Source of the DNA: Terriglobus albidus
GTDB lineage: Bacteria; Acidobacteriota; Terriglobia; Terriglobales; Acidobacteriaceae
Assembly (NCBI RefSeq): GCF_025685425.1
Contig: NZ_JAGTAS010000058.1
Location: 930,001-994,000, forward strand
Length of the DNA: 64,000 bases
Direction of reading: 5' to 3'
Positions within the stretch are counted from its first letter, which is position 1. Each line of letters opens with the position of its first letter. The translations under genes and the position numbers were made by a program. Under the pieces are notes generated by a model. That model was not told where the DNA came from. It was given only the letters and a program-made list of their open reading frames with translations, and did no database searches. This document shows, in pieces, positions 17,412 to 26,438 of the stretch.

Positions 17412-17549
17412 AGGGAGTCTCCTTTAGGGACATGGCAGGTGCGAAGAAAAGCTCTCAGACCTGCTTGCCTGTGGGTATTCTTTCACGTGAGAAGTGGGCC
17501 GGTGAACACTTTTAGAGTCAATCTTTTGGCATGACGAATCTGTACCATG

Positions 17550-17661
17550 GAGCATTTCCCTGCAGGTGTAGAGTAGGGTTTACGCATCTATGGGCGTTTT
17601 CCGCAATGAAAACGCCGCTGCGCTCCTTTTTTGGGATACCCAGCAACAGGGAAGATGCTCT
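17550..17661 (-). repeat. MITE-like element, family D copy 1
   Basis: 112 bases. On the minus strand it begins AGAGCATCTTCCCTGTTGC and ends ACACCTGCAGGGAAATGCTC, with the core hairpin GGCGTTTTC/GAAAACGCC. Matches 47183-47295 in inverse orientation over its length. It sits 37 bases upstream of the TolC-like gene start and so may lie in that gene's leader. Confidence 0.85.
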
Positions 17662-17698
17662 AAGTGATAAGTATCGAGGATTCCAAAAGAGTTTCCGC

Positions 17699-19006
17699 AT
17701 GAAAGCCGTACGTTTTCTTCTTCGCCTCCTGCCTCTGCTATACGGATGCATGCTGCTTGCATCGGCGAGGCTTGAAGCCCAGCTCTCGTTCGCCTCTGCG
17801 ATTGACCTGGCGCTTCGCAATAGCCCACGGGTAAAGATGGCCGAAGCGGATGCGGCGAAGGCAACCGCCGTTCTTTCGGAATCACGGGTTGTGTTCATCC
17901 CGGTATTGAATGCCGGCTCAGGACTGGGTTACTCCTACGGCTTTCCTGTCGGTCAACCGACCCTCTACAACTTCAACCTGCAATCCCTGATATTTGATCT
18001 CTCTCAGAAAAGCTACATCAACGCGGCGCGAATGGGGCTGGAGGCCGCCAACCTTGCCTTGGCGGATGCCCGTCAAGTCGTAGCAGAAGATACTGCCCGC
18101 ACATGCGTTGTGCTGGACCATGACTTACAGCGACTTGAAGCCTTGAAACAGGAACAGGAATTTGCGACGCATCTCGTAGAGATTATGCATTTGCGTCTGG
18201 ATGCGGGTCAGGACAGCCGGATCGAACTCATCAAATCACGCCTAACTCTGGCACAAATCACGCTTATCAAATTACATACGGAAGCAGACATCGCATTCCA
18301 GCGCACTCATCTCGCGAATCTGACGGGATTGCCTGCCGATGGGCTTTTCATTTTTCCCGGCAGCATCCCCTCGTTGCCGGCTCCAAAAACAACGAGCGAT
18401 GGTGAGTATGCGCCGGCAATTCGGGCGTCGTACGTCAGCGCGCAGTCCAAATTCCAGGCCGCATTTGGCGATGCAAGAAAGCTATATCGCCCGCATGTCG
18501 CTTTTAACTTTCAGTATGACCGGTATGCGACTTTCAATAATTACCAGGATTACTACAAGCCCGGCTCTTTTCGGACGGATAACTTCACGGTAGGGACGGT
18601 GGTAGACCTCCCCGTCTTTCAGCCTCAGTTACGTGCCAAAGCCAGGGAATCGCTTGCCGACGCATCTCACGCGCAGTCTGACGCGGATCGAGTGAAGCTT
18701 GATTTCCTGGAAGGCCGCGCGAAGACAATCAACTCGCTCGCGGAGTTGAACGAAAAAAGCGAGATTGCCACGCTGGAGCGTGAGATTGCCGAACAACAGC
18801 TTGAGGCACTACGGATTCAGTTGAATGAGGGATCCGGCAATAGCAACGTTCCCCCCTCTCCAAAAGATGAGCAAAATGCACTTATTCAGGAACGCCAGAA
18901 GTATCTCGATCTTCTCGATGCCGACCGGCAGCTCCGTGAAGCGCAGATCATCGCGCTACGCCTGACGGGGCACCTGGAAGAGTGGCTGAAGAACGCCGAC
19001 CGGTAG
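17699..19006 (+). CDS. TolC-like outer-membrane efflux protein
   Basis: 435 residues. Signal peptide about 1-28 (MKAVRFLLRLLPLLYGCMLL), then two repeated helical halves with coiled-coil character and short barrel segments: LSFASAIDLALRNSPRVKMAEAD at the start of the first OEP repeat is diagnostic. Acts as trimeric outer-membrane exit duct for efflux or type I secretion. No inner-membrane pump or adaptor gene is adjacent. Start at ATG 17699 places the signal peptide at the N-terminus. Confidence 0.82.
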   Translation: MKAVRFLLRLLPLLYGCMLLASARLEAQLSFASAIDLALRNSPRVKMAEADAAKATAVLSESRVVFIPVLNAGSGLGYSYGFPVGQPTLYNFNLQSLIFDLSQKSYINAARMGLEAANLALADARQVVAEDTARTCVVLDHDLQRLEALKQEQEFATHLVEIMHLRLDAGQDSRIELIKSRLTLAQITLIKLHTEADIAFQRTHLANLTGLPADGLFIFPGSIPSLPAPKTTSDGEYAPAIRASYVSAQSKFQAAFGDARKLYRPHVAFNFQYDRYATFNNYQDYYKPGSFRTDNFTVGTVVDLPVFQPQLRAKARESLADASHAQSDADRVKLDFLEGRAKTINSLAELNEKSEIATLEREIAEQQLEALRIQLNEGSGNSNVPPSPKDEQNALIQERQKYLDLLDADRQLREAQIIALRLTGHLEEWLKNADR

Positions 19007-19055
19007 TCTGGTGTGGTGAGTCTGAAGTTCATAGCAATGTGTCATCCTGAACGTC

Positions 19056-19143
19056 CGGGTCCCAGGCGAATTTGTTCGCTGGGGTGATTAGTGAGAACCT
19101 GCTTTCTCAACGCTTCGAATCGCAAAAGCACTTCAATGATTTA
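19056..19143. repeat. Intergenic repeat, family A/B mosaic
   Basis: CCAGGCGAATTTGTTCGCTG (19062-19081) matches blocks at 49650 and 50958; the following part (19095-19143) matches 23586-23632 (GAACCTGCTTTCTCAACGC versus GAACTTGCTTCTTCAACGC). Confidence 0.65.
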
Positions 19144-19253
19144 TGGCAATGAATTAATGACTCACCACACTAGCCCGGTTCACTGCTATGCATTTGCAAG
19201 CAATCCTGGACCTCTCGTGGGCATCTTGTGATAGTCATAGACCTCTAGTTACG

Positions 19254-19282
19254 CTGCAGGCCGCCTTTGGGGCGGCCTGCAG
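19254..19282 (-). terminator. Hairpin downstream of the giant secreted protein gene
   Basis: Perfect 12-base arms CTGCAGGCCGCC (19254-19265) and GGCGGCCTGCAG (19271-19282). No T-run follows on the minus strand, so it may be an mRNA end-protecting stem or a factor-dependent stop. Confidence 0.6.
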
Positions 19283-19303
19283 TCCATTACGAGCGGTTAG
19301 GGT

Positions 19304-22300
19304 CTACAGGCAGGAATATGCCCACGTATACGTTGTAGAAGCAGCAAGAGCTGAGGCGACACCAATCGTCCATGTGGTGGTACTTGGTGCCGTAGTGTAG
19401 ATCGAAGATGCCATTGGAGCTGTCGTCGCATCCCGTGCCTGCAAATGGCAGCCGTTTGGAGTAAGGGTCAACGTCCCGCTGAACGTTATTGTTGCAAGAG
19501 TTCCGGTTGTCGTCCCCGCGCCAGTCGTGCAGGTAATGACGCCAGCCGTGTTTCCACCGGTGATCGTGGTGCAAGCAGGCGATGTTCCCGCAGCGGCGCC
19601 GGCAACCATCGTCGGTACTGCGCCGCCTGTGGTTAGCAGATTCGAGCCAAGGCCTTGAACTCCTGTAATCGGATTCGATGTATTGTTGAAGAATTCGATC
19701 GATGCCTGTTTGACGCCAAAGACAGCCGTGTTAGCTCCCCGCAGCAGAGCAAGATAGCCTCCATAACCAGAATCCGAATTGATATGGATCAAAGCTCCAC
19801 CGCTGGGAGCTGCATTCACTGCGCTCGAACGAAACTCGAAGGCTCCGATTGTTCCTGTGTAGTTTGATGAAGAGCTCTGGATACGAATGGTGGAATTTGT
19901 AAATGAGAATGGTTGCAAGTTTACAGGCTGAAGAAAACTAAACTGTGCATTTGCAAAAGTTCCGGCGCATCCAGCTTGAAATCCCCAGCTCGTACTGGCT
20001 CCGATGTTAAGTGTGCAGTAATTAGCAATACTTCCATTGTCGAGAATTTTCCATTGCACACCATGACTGGTTCCAAAAATTGATCCCCGTTCGAGATATG
20101 CATCAGAATAGGTCCCAGTTCCTCCATCGAACACTCTGGCAGCGAATACCTGAAGAGGATCAAGAAGGCCCGTTGGCCCATTAACACGAATATTGCCGGT
20201 AGGAATCCAGGCTGCCGCTGAGTAGCCGGTGCCACTTTGACCAATGTCGTACATACATGTCGGCGTTGTGGCGTTTGAAAATGACTGCGTTTGCTGCACC
20301 ACCGACGCTCCGGTATATCCAGACTTTCGAATCAGCGCCATCGAAGTGGCTCCGGGGATGGTGTTCGGCAAGCACACCTGGATATAGTTCGAACTGCTAA
20401 GAGTTGTCGGTCCGTTTGTGACAGTAAAATCAGGACTGCAGCCAAAGGGGTTCAGATTGAAATTATTGCCGGCACAGATCGCGTAGGTGGCCGAGGTTGA
20501 TCCCGGATTTGGAACGTAAGAGGTCAGAGCGCCGATCGTCGTCGCGCGACTGAACAACACCCCATCTACACCAAAGGTCCCGGCACTCACCAAAAAACGA
20601 TTGGCTGACGCGGAGTCTACATACAAGCCATGTCCCCCGCTTCTGAGGAAACCTAGTCCTGGCCGAGTCGCTGCCCCTTGACCTACATGGATTGTAGTTT
20701 GAGCCCGGCTCTCAAAAAGGTCCTGTGATGGGATGCCTCGATTTGCTTGAAAAAGACCGTTGAGATAGGCCTGTCCTGCTCCGTCTACATGAACTGAGTC
20801 GGTAGAGGTAAAGGCCCGGCGGTTAGCGAATTCCTGACCTGAAGAATTTGGGTAATTTATATCCACGTAGTAGGCATTTCCGCCACCACGATTGATTTGC
20901 TCGATCGCATTCATTGCATCACGGTCCACGTCTCTACCAGCCGATGGATCAGTAATGAATCCATTCGTGTAACTACTGATCCATTCAATGTCAGGTGTGT
21001 AGGCATTGCAGACGGACGAAGTTGTATTCCACCAATTGCCTGCGGCTTCACATGCACTCTGAGTGCTGATTGAGGACACCTTGTTAGACTGCAGGTTTAT
21101 ACCGCGCGTATTCCACTGCTGCACCCAATAGTTGATGGGGTGCCCGGCCATCTGCGGGTTGTCGAGGTATTCAATCAGAACCGTGTCCGGGGCAGGGATA
21201 GCTTGATAAAAACCGTTAAGATAACTACTGGGTGCGGCAAAATCATCATTGAGTCCGCTGCCACCAAACCCCAGGTCCTCATAGACAACTCCGGCGGTAT
21301 TCGGATCGTACTCCTCCCAAGCAAAGACTTTCACGCTGCTGCCGGATTGATTGGTAATCCGTATGCGACCGAGACCGTCATGTTGCAACGTCACGGCCTG
21401 AATGGACATGTTCGATGTAAGGATGTTGCTGAAGGTCGGATTGACCGAACAAGTTCCTCCGCCAGTGCGGGCGATCGTGGTCGTGTAGGGATCGTAACTG
21501 CTGCCACCGGAGGTAACTTCAACCCACGAGACTCCACCAGAGGAATTGATGTGCCCAATGCCGGAGAATCCTGATCCCCCACCACCCGAGGCTCCAAGGG
21601 TAATGTCCGCCGTGCAAGTACCGCTGCCAGTTCCAGCAACTCCGATGGCTACAATCGAGCCAGTTGTCGCGCAAGAAGATGGCTGCGTCCAGGTCACAGG
21701 CTCTGAGAAGTAATTCTGGTTGTCGGGCGAGTAGCTGATATTGAAAGCTCCATGGCCGTCGCACAGGTAAAAGAGTTTGAACTGCGGCATCGGGCGGTAC
21801 GTAGTATCCGATCCCAAAGTGGTCGCGACCATATAGACATCGAGTTGTCCGGTGGCTGAGGAACTTCCGATGGTGAGGGATGATCCATTGGGACTGGTTG
21901 GATCGGGGGTTCCATTTGGACTTATTACTGTCGTGCCAGAACGTACAGAGTTCAGTCCAAAAGCATCTTGGGTTAGGCCATAATACTGGTTATTATTCTG
22001 CGTCCCAGCATGGGCCGCCGTCGTCACCACCCCCGATACACCAACACCCAGACTCCTTTGCAGGATGGTCATCTGGTTTGCAAACTGGTTGACTGAATCC
22101 CCTGCAGACATAACGATCCATTGCGGCACGGCGGGGATTCCCATGTTAGCGAGATTCGCTCCGTTGCGCGCGAGCTCAATCATCTTAAGCTTCATCTCGG
22201 CTTCTTTGGGATGGTATTCAATACGCTCATAGCGGGGTTGAAAGAGAACATTGGCGCGAGCTGATCCAAAAGTTGCTCCCGAGCGTCCATCTGTTAATTG

Positions 22301-22912
22301 AGAAGTGCAGGTTGAGATCAGATAATTGACCGAGGTCGAGAGGGTGTCAGTCACCGTAGAATTTGCCGGAACATACACGTCCAGGTTAGGAGATGCAGCG
22401 CAGGCTGCTGTATAGGCTGCCTGGATTGTCGTGTAGGTAGCACCATCGGCAACGACCAAACCGAGGGAACTCGTGCCACTGCTGCCGCCTCCGGAGATCA
22501 GGTTGTAGTTTGCTCCATCGGAGACTGCAATCCCCGTCTGGCCGCTCGCGATGCAGGCAGCCGACCCTGTGGATCCCTTGACGCAAATTTGCTGTGCTCC
22601 GGAAGATGTGTTCTTCACGAAGACAGCACGGCCGGGAGACAGTGGAACAATAATGTTTCGCGTAGCCGTCAATGGCACAGAGCTCGTGACGATGAAGGTG
22701 CCACGATATGGCCCGTCACCGGATGGAACCGTACACGCGCCTGCAGGCGTCATGACATCGCAGTCCGCGTCGGTCATCACAAGCGATGACATGCCGTGGT
22801 CTGAGTCTGTAGTTGATGTAACTGTAGTGTGGGCGTTCAGGGAAACCTGAGCCCATGACGATATGGAGCAAAGCCCTATAGCTGTTATCAGGGCAAGGAT
22901 AGATTTACGCAT
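19304..22912 (-). CDS. Very large secreted protein with SGNH-hydrolase-like motifs
   Basis: 1202 residues. Signal peptide about 1-21 (MRKSILALITAIGLCSISSW). GDS at 271-273 (IVMSAGDSVNQ) and a DSVH dyad (Asp705, His708, in STDSVHVDGAGQ) look like blocks I and V of SGNH/GDSL esterases, with a long insertion between them. The remaining two thirds are Ser/Thr/Gly/Asn-rich beta-type sequence, very poor in Lys and Arg, ending TYTWAYSCL. No membrane anchor or cell-wall signal is visible. RBS AAGGAGAAAT. Base composition is visibly more AT-rich than neighbours, suggesting recent acquisition. Catalytic activity is inferred only. Confidence 0.65.
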   Translation of the reverse strand: MRKSILALITAIGLCSISSWAQVSLNAHTTVTSTTDSDHGMSSLVMTDADCDVMTPAGACTVPSGDGPYRGTFIVTSSVPLTATRNIIVPLSPGRAVFVKNTSSGAQQICVKGSTGSAACIASGQTGIAVSDGANYNLISGGGSSGTSSLGLVVADGATYTTIQAAYTAACAASPNLDVYVPANSTVTDTLSTSVNYLISTCTSQLTDGRSGATFGSARANVLFQPRYERIEYHPKEAEMKLKMIELARNGANLANMGIPAVPQWIVMSAGDSVNQFANQMTILQRSLGVGVSGVVTTAAHAGTQNNNQYYGLTQDAFGLNSVRSGTTVISPNGTPDPTSPNGSSLTIGSSSATGQLDVYMVATTLGSDTTYRPMPQFKLFYLCDGHGAFNISYSPDNQNYFSEPVTWTQPSSCATTGSIVAIGVAGTGSGTCTADITLGASGGGGSGFSGIGHINSSGGVSWVEVTSGGSSYDPYTTTIARTGGGTCSVNPTFSNILTSNMSIQAVTLQHDGLGRIRITNQSGSSVKVFAWEEYDPNTAGVVYEDLGFGGSGLNDDFAAPSSYLNGFYQAIPAPDTVLIEYLDNPQMAGHPINYWVQQWNTRGINLQSNKVSSISTQSACEAAGNWWNTTSSVCNAYTPDIEWISSYTNGFITDPSAGRDVDRDAMNAIEQINRGGGNAYYVDINYPNSSGQEFANRRAFTSTDSVHVDGAGQAYLNGLFQANRGIPSQDLFESRAQTTIHVGQGAATRPGLGFLRSGGHGLYVDSASANRFLVSAGTFGVDGVLFSRATTIGALTSYVPNPGSTSATYAICAGNNFNLNPFGCSPDFTVTNGPTTLSSSNYIQVCLPNTIPGATSMALIRKSGYTGASVVQQTQSFSNATTPTCMYDIGQSGTGYSAAAWIPTGNIRVNGPTGLLDPLQVFAARVFDGGTGTYSDAYLERGSIFGTSHGVQWKILDNGSIANYCTLNIGASTSWGFQAGCAGTFANAQFSFLQPVNLQPFSFTNSTIRIQSSSSNYTGTIGAFEFRSSAVNAAPSGGALIHINSDSGYGGYLALLRGANTAVFGVKQASIEFFNNTSNPITGVQGLGSNLLTTGGAVPTMVAGAAAGTSPACTTITGGNTAGVITCTTGAGTTTGTLATITFSGTLTLTPNGCHLQARDATTAPMASSIYTTAPSTTTWTIGVASALAASTTYTWAYSCL

Positions 22913-23585
22913 ATTTCTCCTTGGTGCGTTGTGTCGTGAGGGTTGACTGCAACGTGTTCGCGCAGCAGTGCGGCAACCTCTGCAAACAGGGGCCGGCCGT
23001 TGATCTGCCTGCATGGGCGGATCAGGCACACGACGGCCTTCTAGCTGGCAATCGTGACCAACTTAGGAATCTGAGACGTTATGGGGTGATGGAATCGGGA
23101 ATCTGAGCGCGCCCTCTTAGCACGCTCAAGCGGACCTCAATCATAAGGTCCGTGTTCACCAAGGCAGGGTGTACATCAAAGCTCGTTACAAACGCCTGCA
23201 GGAGGCGCTGTGAGGGGCAAAGGGCTTTCTCTTTCATTTGCTGTGTTGTACCCGTTTTTCGTGCTCTATTTCGGATTACAAAGACAAAGAAATGTGGCGA
23301 TGGAGAGATCTCCACTGCCCATTTGTATTTTTGCGATGTCGGAAGTTTCCAGGCCAGCAGCCAAATGGTCAAGAGAAAGTTTCATAAGTCTTCGCGGGCC
23401 GAAAGCGAACACGAAGGTATTCACAAGAGTACGGGTCGTCAAGCCGAATACTGGCGGCGACTTCCAGGAGGCCCCGACGTCCACAAACGCCGTAAGCCAT
23501 TCTCAACATAGGATGGTATTCGCCATACTGCAACGGCTTTATCGTTTTCTACTACTGCTACTAGTAGGCGTTGAACGTAGTGAAG

Positions 23586-23632
23586 AACTTGCTTCTTCAA
23601 CGCTTCGGGTGGCAAAGCTCTTCACGATTTAT
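23586..23632. repeat. Repeat block, family B
   Basis: GAACTTGCTTCTTCAACGC followed by TTCGGGTGGCAAAGCTCTTC; diverged copy of 19095-19143. Confidence 0.6.
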
Positions 23633-24021
23633 TCACGAACTTTAGACTCAGGACACTAGATGCGGTCGCCAAAGCTACAAGAATGCGCAAAATTTTCATG
23701 CCGACCATCAGTAACTAGCACACTGGTGCCGCAGCTTTAGAGCGGCCCAGAATGAGGTAACCGTTGCGGCGATGAAGATAAGGCCTTCAAGGAGAAGGTA
23801 TGAAAAGAAACTCCGCGAAGTGTTCCACGCTTATAAGCGGTGTAGGTGAGGGCGAGCGTCATTGCGGATTCCAGAAAACAAAAGACCGACACAACAAAAG
23901 CTATTATCGAGAGGGAAATCCCTCATGCCAATATCCCCATTCTTTTCGGATCGAAATACGAGACGATGGCCGGCTTCGACTTAGCATCCTCTGCGTCAGG
24001 CCACGTTTCACGCCTGTTAGG

Positions 24022-24183
24022 TCAATGTCTGCGCAGCGCCTTAACCAGTCCGGCGATGCCGAACGCCAAAGGCAATGCTCCGACGCCAAGGACAGGTAAA
24101 TCCACTGCTTGTCGGCGCGCTAAAAAAAGCCCGCCATATGAAGCCACCAAACAGTAGGCAGAACGTCTAGATGAGGATGAAAC
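24022..24183 (-). pseudogene. Possible remnant of a small membrane protein
   Basis: A 53-codon open stretch without an ATG (a GTG is available) encodes two hydrophobic runs (CLVASYGGLFLA and VLGVGALPLAFGIAGLV) and ends KALRRH. This looks like the C-terminal end of a membrane protein whose beginning is lost. Family not recognised. Confidence 0.3.
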
Positions 24184-24473
24184 CTAATCGCTGGATTGGG
24201 CTTTGGCTAGTTGGGCCAAACCAAGCATTCGAGAGAGCTTTCTGTTCGGATAGCACTTTCTTGATGGGATCGCGAGATGGCTTCTTCCGGTCGTGGTCTG
24301 AATGCATGATTAGGCTGAATGATGGAACGTAGCAAAGCCACCCAACGATAACGGATCTGTGCGAAGCCGGCCCCGCGTAACGCCCAACATCGTCGTGGCA
24401 GCAGGTGGCACAGGTAATCTCATACGGCGGCTTTGGTTTTCCGGAGGTCAGCGGAGGAGGGCGGAAGACTTTG

Positions 24474-24550
24474 TGGTAGGCGAGGCAGGGATCGAACCTG
24501 CAACCCCGAGCTTAGAAGGCTCGTGCTCTATCCAATTGAGCTACTCGCCC
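24474..24550 (-). tRNA. tRNA-Arg (anticodon UCU)
   Basis: Cloverleaf on the minus strand: acceptor GGGCGAG/CTCGCCT (first pair G-U), D arm GCTC...GAGC, anticodon stem CGAGC/GCTCG with loop CTTCTAA, T arm GCAGG TTCGATC CCTGC, discriminator A and an encoded CCA. It stands at the border of a gene-poor AT-rich stretch. Confidence 0.95.
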
Positions 24551-24602
24551 GCCTGCTTTGATTGTATGCGAGCAGGGTGTGCTTCCATACATGGGAATAC
24601 AG

Positions 24603-24650
24603 AGAAACCCATCCATGCAGAGCGCAGGGGCGATGCATGGATGGGTTTCT
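24603..24650 (-). terminator. Long palindrome after the isomerase gene
   Basis: AGAAACCCATCCATGC (24603-24618) and its exact complement at 24635-24650 with a 16-base loop, three bases from the stop codon of the isomerase gene and just ahead of tRNA-Arg in the direction of transcription. There is no T-run, so termination is likely but not proven. Confidence 0.65.
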
Positions 24651-24653
24651 GCG

Positions 24654-25532
24654 TTACGACTTCAGGGCAGCGATGGCTTCTTCCCGGGCGGTCTTCAGGG
24701 TTTTGACCCAGTCGCCGGTGGCACGGAACTCCATGCAGATGACGCGGTTGTACTTCAGCTCGGCCAGCTTACGGTAGACGTTGGTGTAGTTCACTTCGCC
24801 GGTGCCGGGCTCGTGGCGTCCTGGGACGTCGGCGATGTGCACCAGACCGACCAGGTCGATATTGCCGTCGAGCTTTTCGATCAGGTTACCGGCCTGCCGC
24901 TGCTCATGGTAGAAGTCGTACAACACCTTGATGCGCGGGCTGTTGACCTCGCGGCAGATGGCGAAGGCTTCGCTGACGCTGACCACAGCTTCTTCCTTGT
25001 GCTCCAGCAGGTCGATCGGCTCGAGCACGATCTCGATCTGATCCTTCTCAAGGAGGTCGGCAGCGTACTTCAGCGTATCGACGATAGCGGCGTGCTGCTG
25101 CTCCGGTGTCTGGCCGGGAACGCGCTTGAAGGCGGTATAGATGAACTGTTTGCAGCCCAGCTCTTTCGCGCCGGGGATGGCTTTGACCAGGTCATCGTGC
25201 AAAAAGGTGCGCTTGGTATGGTCAGCCAGAGAATTGCGGCCGGGCACGGCGGAGTCGACGCCGAGCTTGTACTTCTTCAGAGCGGCAAGATTGGTCTTCC
25301 ACTCTTCCGGGGTCCACTTTTCGTACTCATTGCCGACTTCGACGGAGCTATAGCCGGCAGCAGCCACCATTTCGAGCTTCTGTTCGAAACTCAGCTTGTT
25401 GTCCAGCGTCCACAGCATGACGGAGAAGGTGTTGGAGGGGGCCGGGGCGGCGACGGCAGCTTCAAGGCCGCCGAGGAACGGCATTGCGGCCGCACTCAGG
25501 GAAAGCTTGTGGAAGTGACGACGATTCATCAT
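24654..25532 (-). CDS. Exported sugar phosphate isomerase/epimerase (xylose isomerase-like TIM barrel)
   Basis: 292 residues. N-terminus MMNRRHFHKLSLSAAAMPFL is a Tat-type signal (RRxF followed by a moderate hydrophobic run), so it is probably exported folded. The barrel shows the metal/acid residues expected of the AP endonuclease 2 fold: SVEVGNEYEKW, IVLEPIDLLEHKEEA, KVLYDFYHEQRQAGN, VGLVHIADVPGRHEPGTGE and VICMEFRATGD, closest in style to hydroxypyruvate isomerase. Substrate is not determinable. RBS GGAGA upstream. Confidence 0.85.
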   Translation of the reverse strand: MMNRRHFHKLSLSAAAMPFLGGLEAAVAAPAPSNTFSVMLWTLDNKLSFEQKLEMVAAAGYSSVEVGNEYEKWTPEEWKTNLAALKKYKLGVDSAVPGRNSLADHTKRTFLHDDLVKAIPGAKELGCKQFIYTAFKRVPGQTPEQQHAAIVDTLKYAADLLEKDQIEIVLEPIDLLEHKEEAVVSVSEAFAICREVNSPRIKVLYDFYHEQRQAGNLIEKLDGNIDLVGLVHIADVPGRHEPGTGEVNYTNVYRKLAELKYNRVICMEFRATGDWVKTLKTAREEAIAALKS

Positions 25533-25673
25533 GAGTCTGTGGTCTCCAGAGGTTTCAGCGCAGCGAAAAGCGTGGCTGGGTTTGCTAGAGAAGTATATCG
25601 GGGGAGTGCTGAAGGAATGTAGTGAAGATATCTCGCGAGGTGAGATTCAGTGATGCGCCCGCGGTGCCGCGTT

Positions 25674-25702
25674 TTGTTGAATAGTTGAATGGTTGAATGG
25701 GT
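25674..25702 (+). repeat. Octamer array (family F)
   Basis: TTGAATAG, TTGAATGG, TTGAATGG in tandem, 145 bases from the nearest stop codon. Confidence 0.55.
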
Positions 25703-25758
25703 TTGTCATCCCGCAGGGATCTGCTTTTTGGGCTCAGAATCACCTGACGCCCTGGGTA

Positions 25759-25800
25759 GAGAAGCAGATTTCTCCGCTGCGCTGCGAAATGAAAAATCGA
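25759..25800. repeat. Intergenic repeat block shared with 60332
   Basis: AAGCAGATTTCTCCGCTGCG is followed by CTGCGAAATGAAAAATCG; a near-identical block occurs at 60332-60370 and, inverted, at 47407-47447. Confidence 0.6.
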
Positions 25801-25847
25801 AATTCGAGCGTACTTCGATATCCACGCGAGGAAATTGCGTGAGCGAC

Positions 25848-26438
25848 TTACGGAATCGCGTCTTTGCTGCGCATCAGGACCACAACATCGCTCAACGCGT
25901 CTGCCCAGTGCAGATAGGCATCGTTCGCATCCTGTCCAACCGCCTTTACATAGAGAGAAACGGCATAGCCCTCCTGCACCATTCCGAAGTCGGTGACGGC
26001 GGGGCGCAGGATGAACTCCAGCTTGGCTGTGGGGTGCTCCAGCTTGCCGGCAAGCCGTGTCAGCCGGTCGAGCAGCGGTGTCAGTTTGTGCGGCGAGAGG
26101 AAGGCGTTACGTTCACGCCAGACCAGATCGATGTAGCTGGCGAAGCCCTCGGGCGCCTCCTCGGGTGATTCAATCAGCAACTCCATGCGCAAAGCATCGA
26201 GCTCGGCTTCGTCCATCTCCCAGGCATCGCACTTGGCCGTGTAGACAGGTGAACGGGAGACGTTCAGCGAACGCAGCGCGTGCAGCAGGGCAGCGTGCTC
26301 ATCGGCCTCAGGAATCGAGTCCAGCGCATCGGGGTCTTCCCGCAGATCGACAAAGGCATGAGCCGAACCTTCGGCCTGCCAGGGAAGGACGAGTACCGGA
26401 TCGTGCTGCCCGGTCTCGGTCGACCACTCAGCGAGCAT
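25848..26438 (-). CDS. Conserved hypothetical protein downstream of YheT-like hydrolase
   Basis: 196 residues from MLAEWSTETGQHDPVLVLPWQ. Acidic, soluble, no signal peptide, with no motif I recognise. The ATG at 26438 overlaps the end of the upstream hydrolase gene by 11 bases, so the two are probably translated together; longer upstream reading is just the other frame of that gene. Confidence 0.7.
   Translation of the reverse strand: MLAEWSTETGQHDPVLVLPWQAEGSAHAFVDLREDPDALDSIPEADEHAALLHALRSLNVSRSPVYTAKCDAWEMDEAELDALRMELLIESPEEAPEGFASYIDLVWRERNAFLSPHKLTPLLDRLTRLAGKLEHPTAKLEFILRPAVTDFGMVQEGYAVSLYVKAVGQDANDAYLHWADALSDVVVLMRSKDAIP

Larger units (their letters stand above)
22913..24473. other. 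Gene-poor 1.5-kb region with decayed coding remnants
   Basis: No intact gene could be supported. Composition is more AT-rich than surroundings. It contains a family B repeat block (23586-23632) and minus-strand hydrophobic fragments near 23.77-23.93 kb (ISLSIIAFVVSVFCFLES, and in another frame LEGLIFIAATVTSFWAAL), as expected for a frameshifted membrane-protein gene. It lies between the giant secreted protein and tRNA-Arg. Confidence 0.5.

Noticed and set aside
23210-23659. 149-codon frame with a hydrophobic start
   Set aside because: It runs into a repeat block shared with 19095-19143 and lacks any family similarity; treated as decayed or non-coding.
19304-24550. Prophage
   Set aside because: Apart from tail-like low-complexity sequence in one protein there is no integrase, capsid, terminase or lysis gene.
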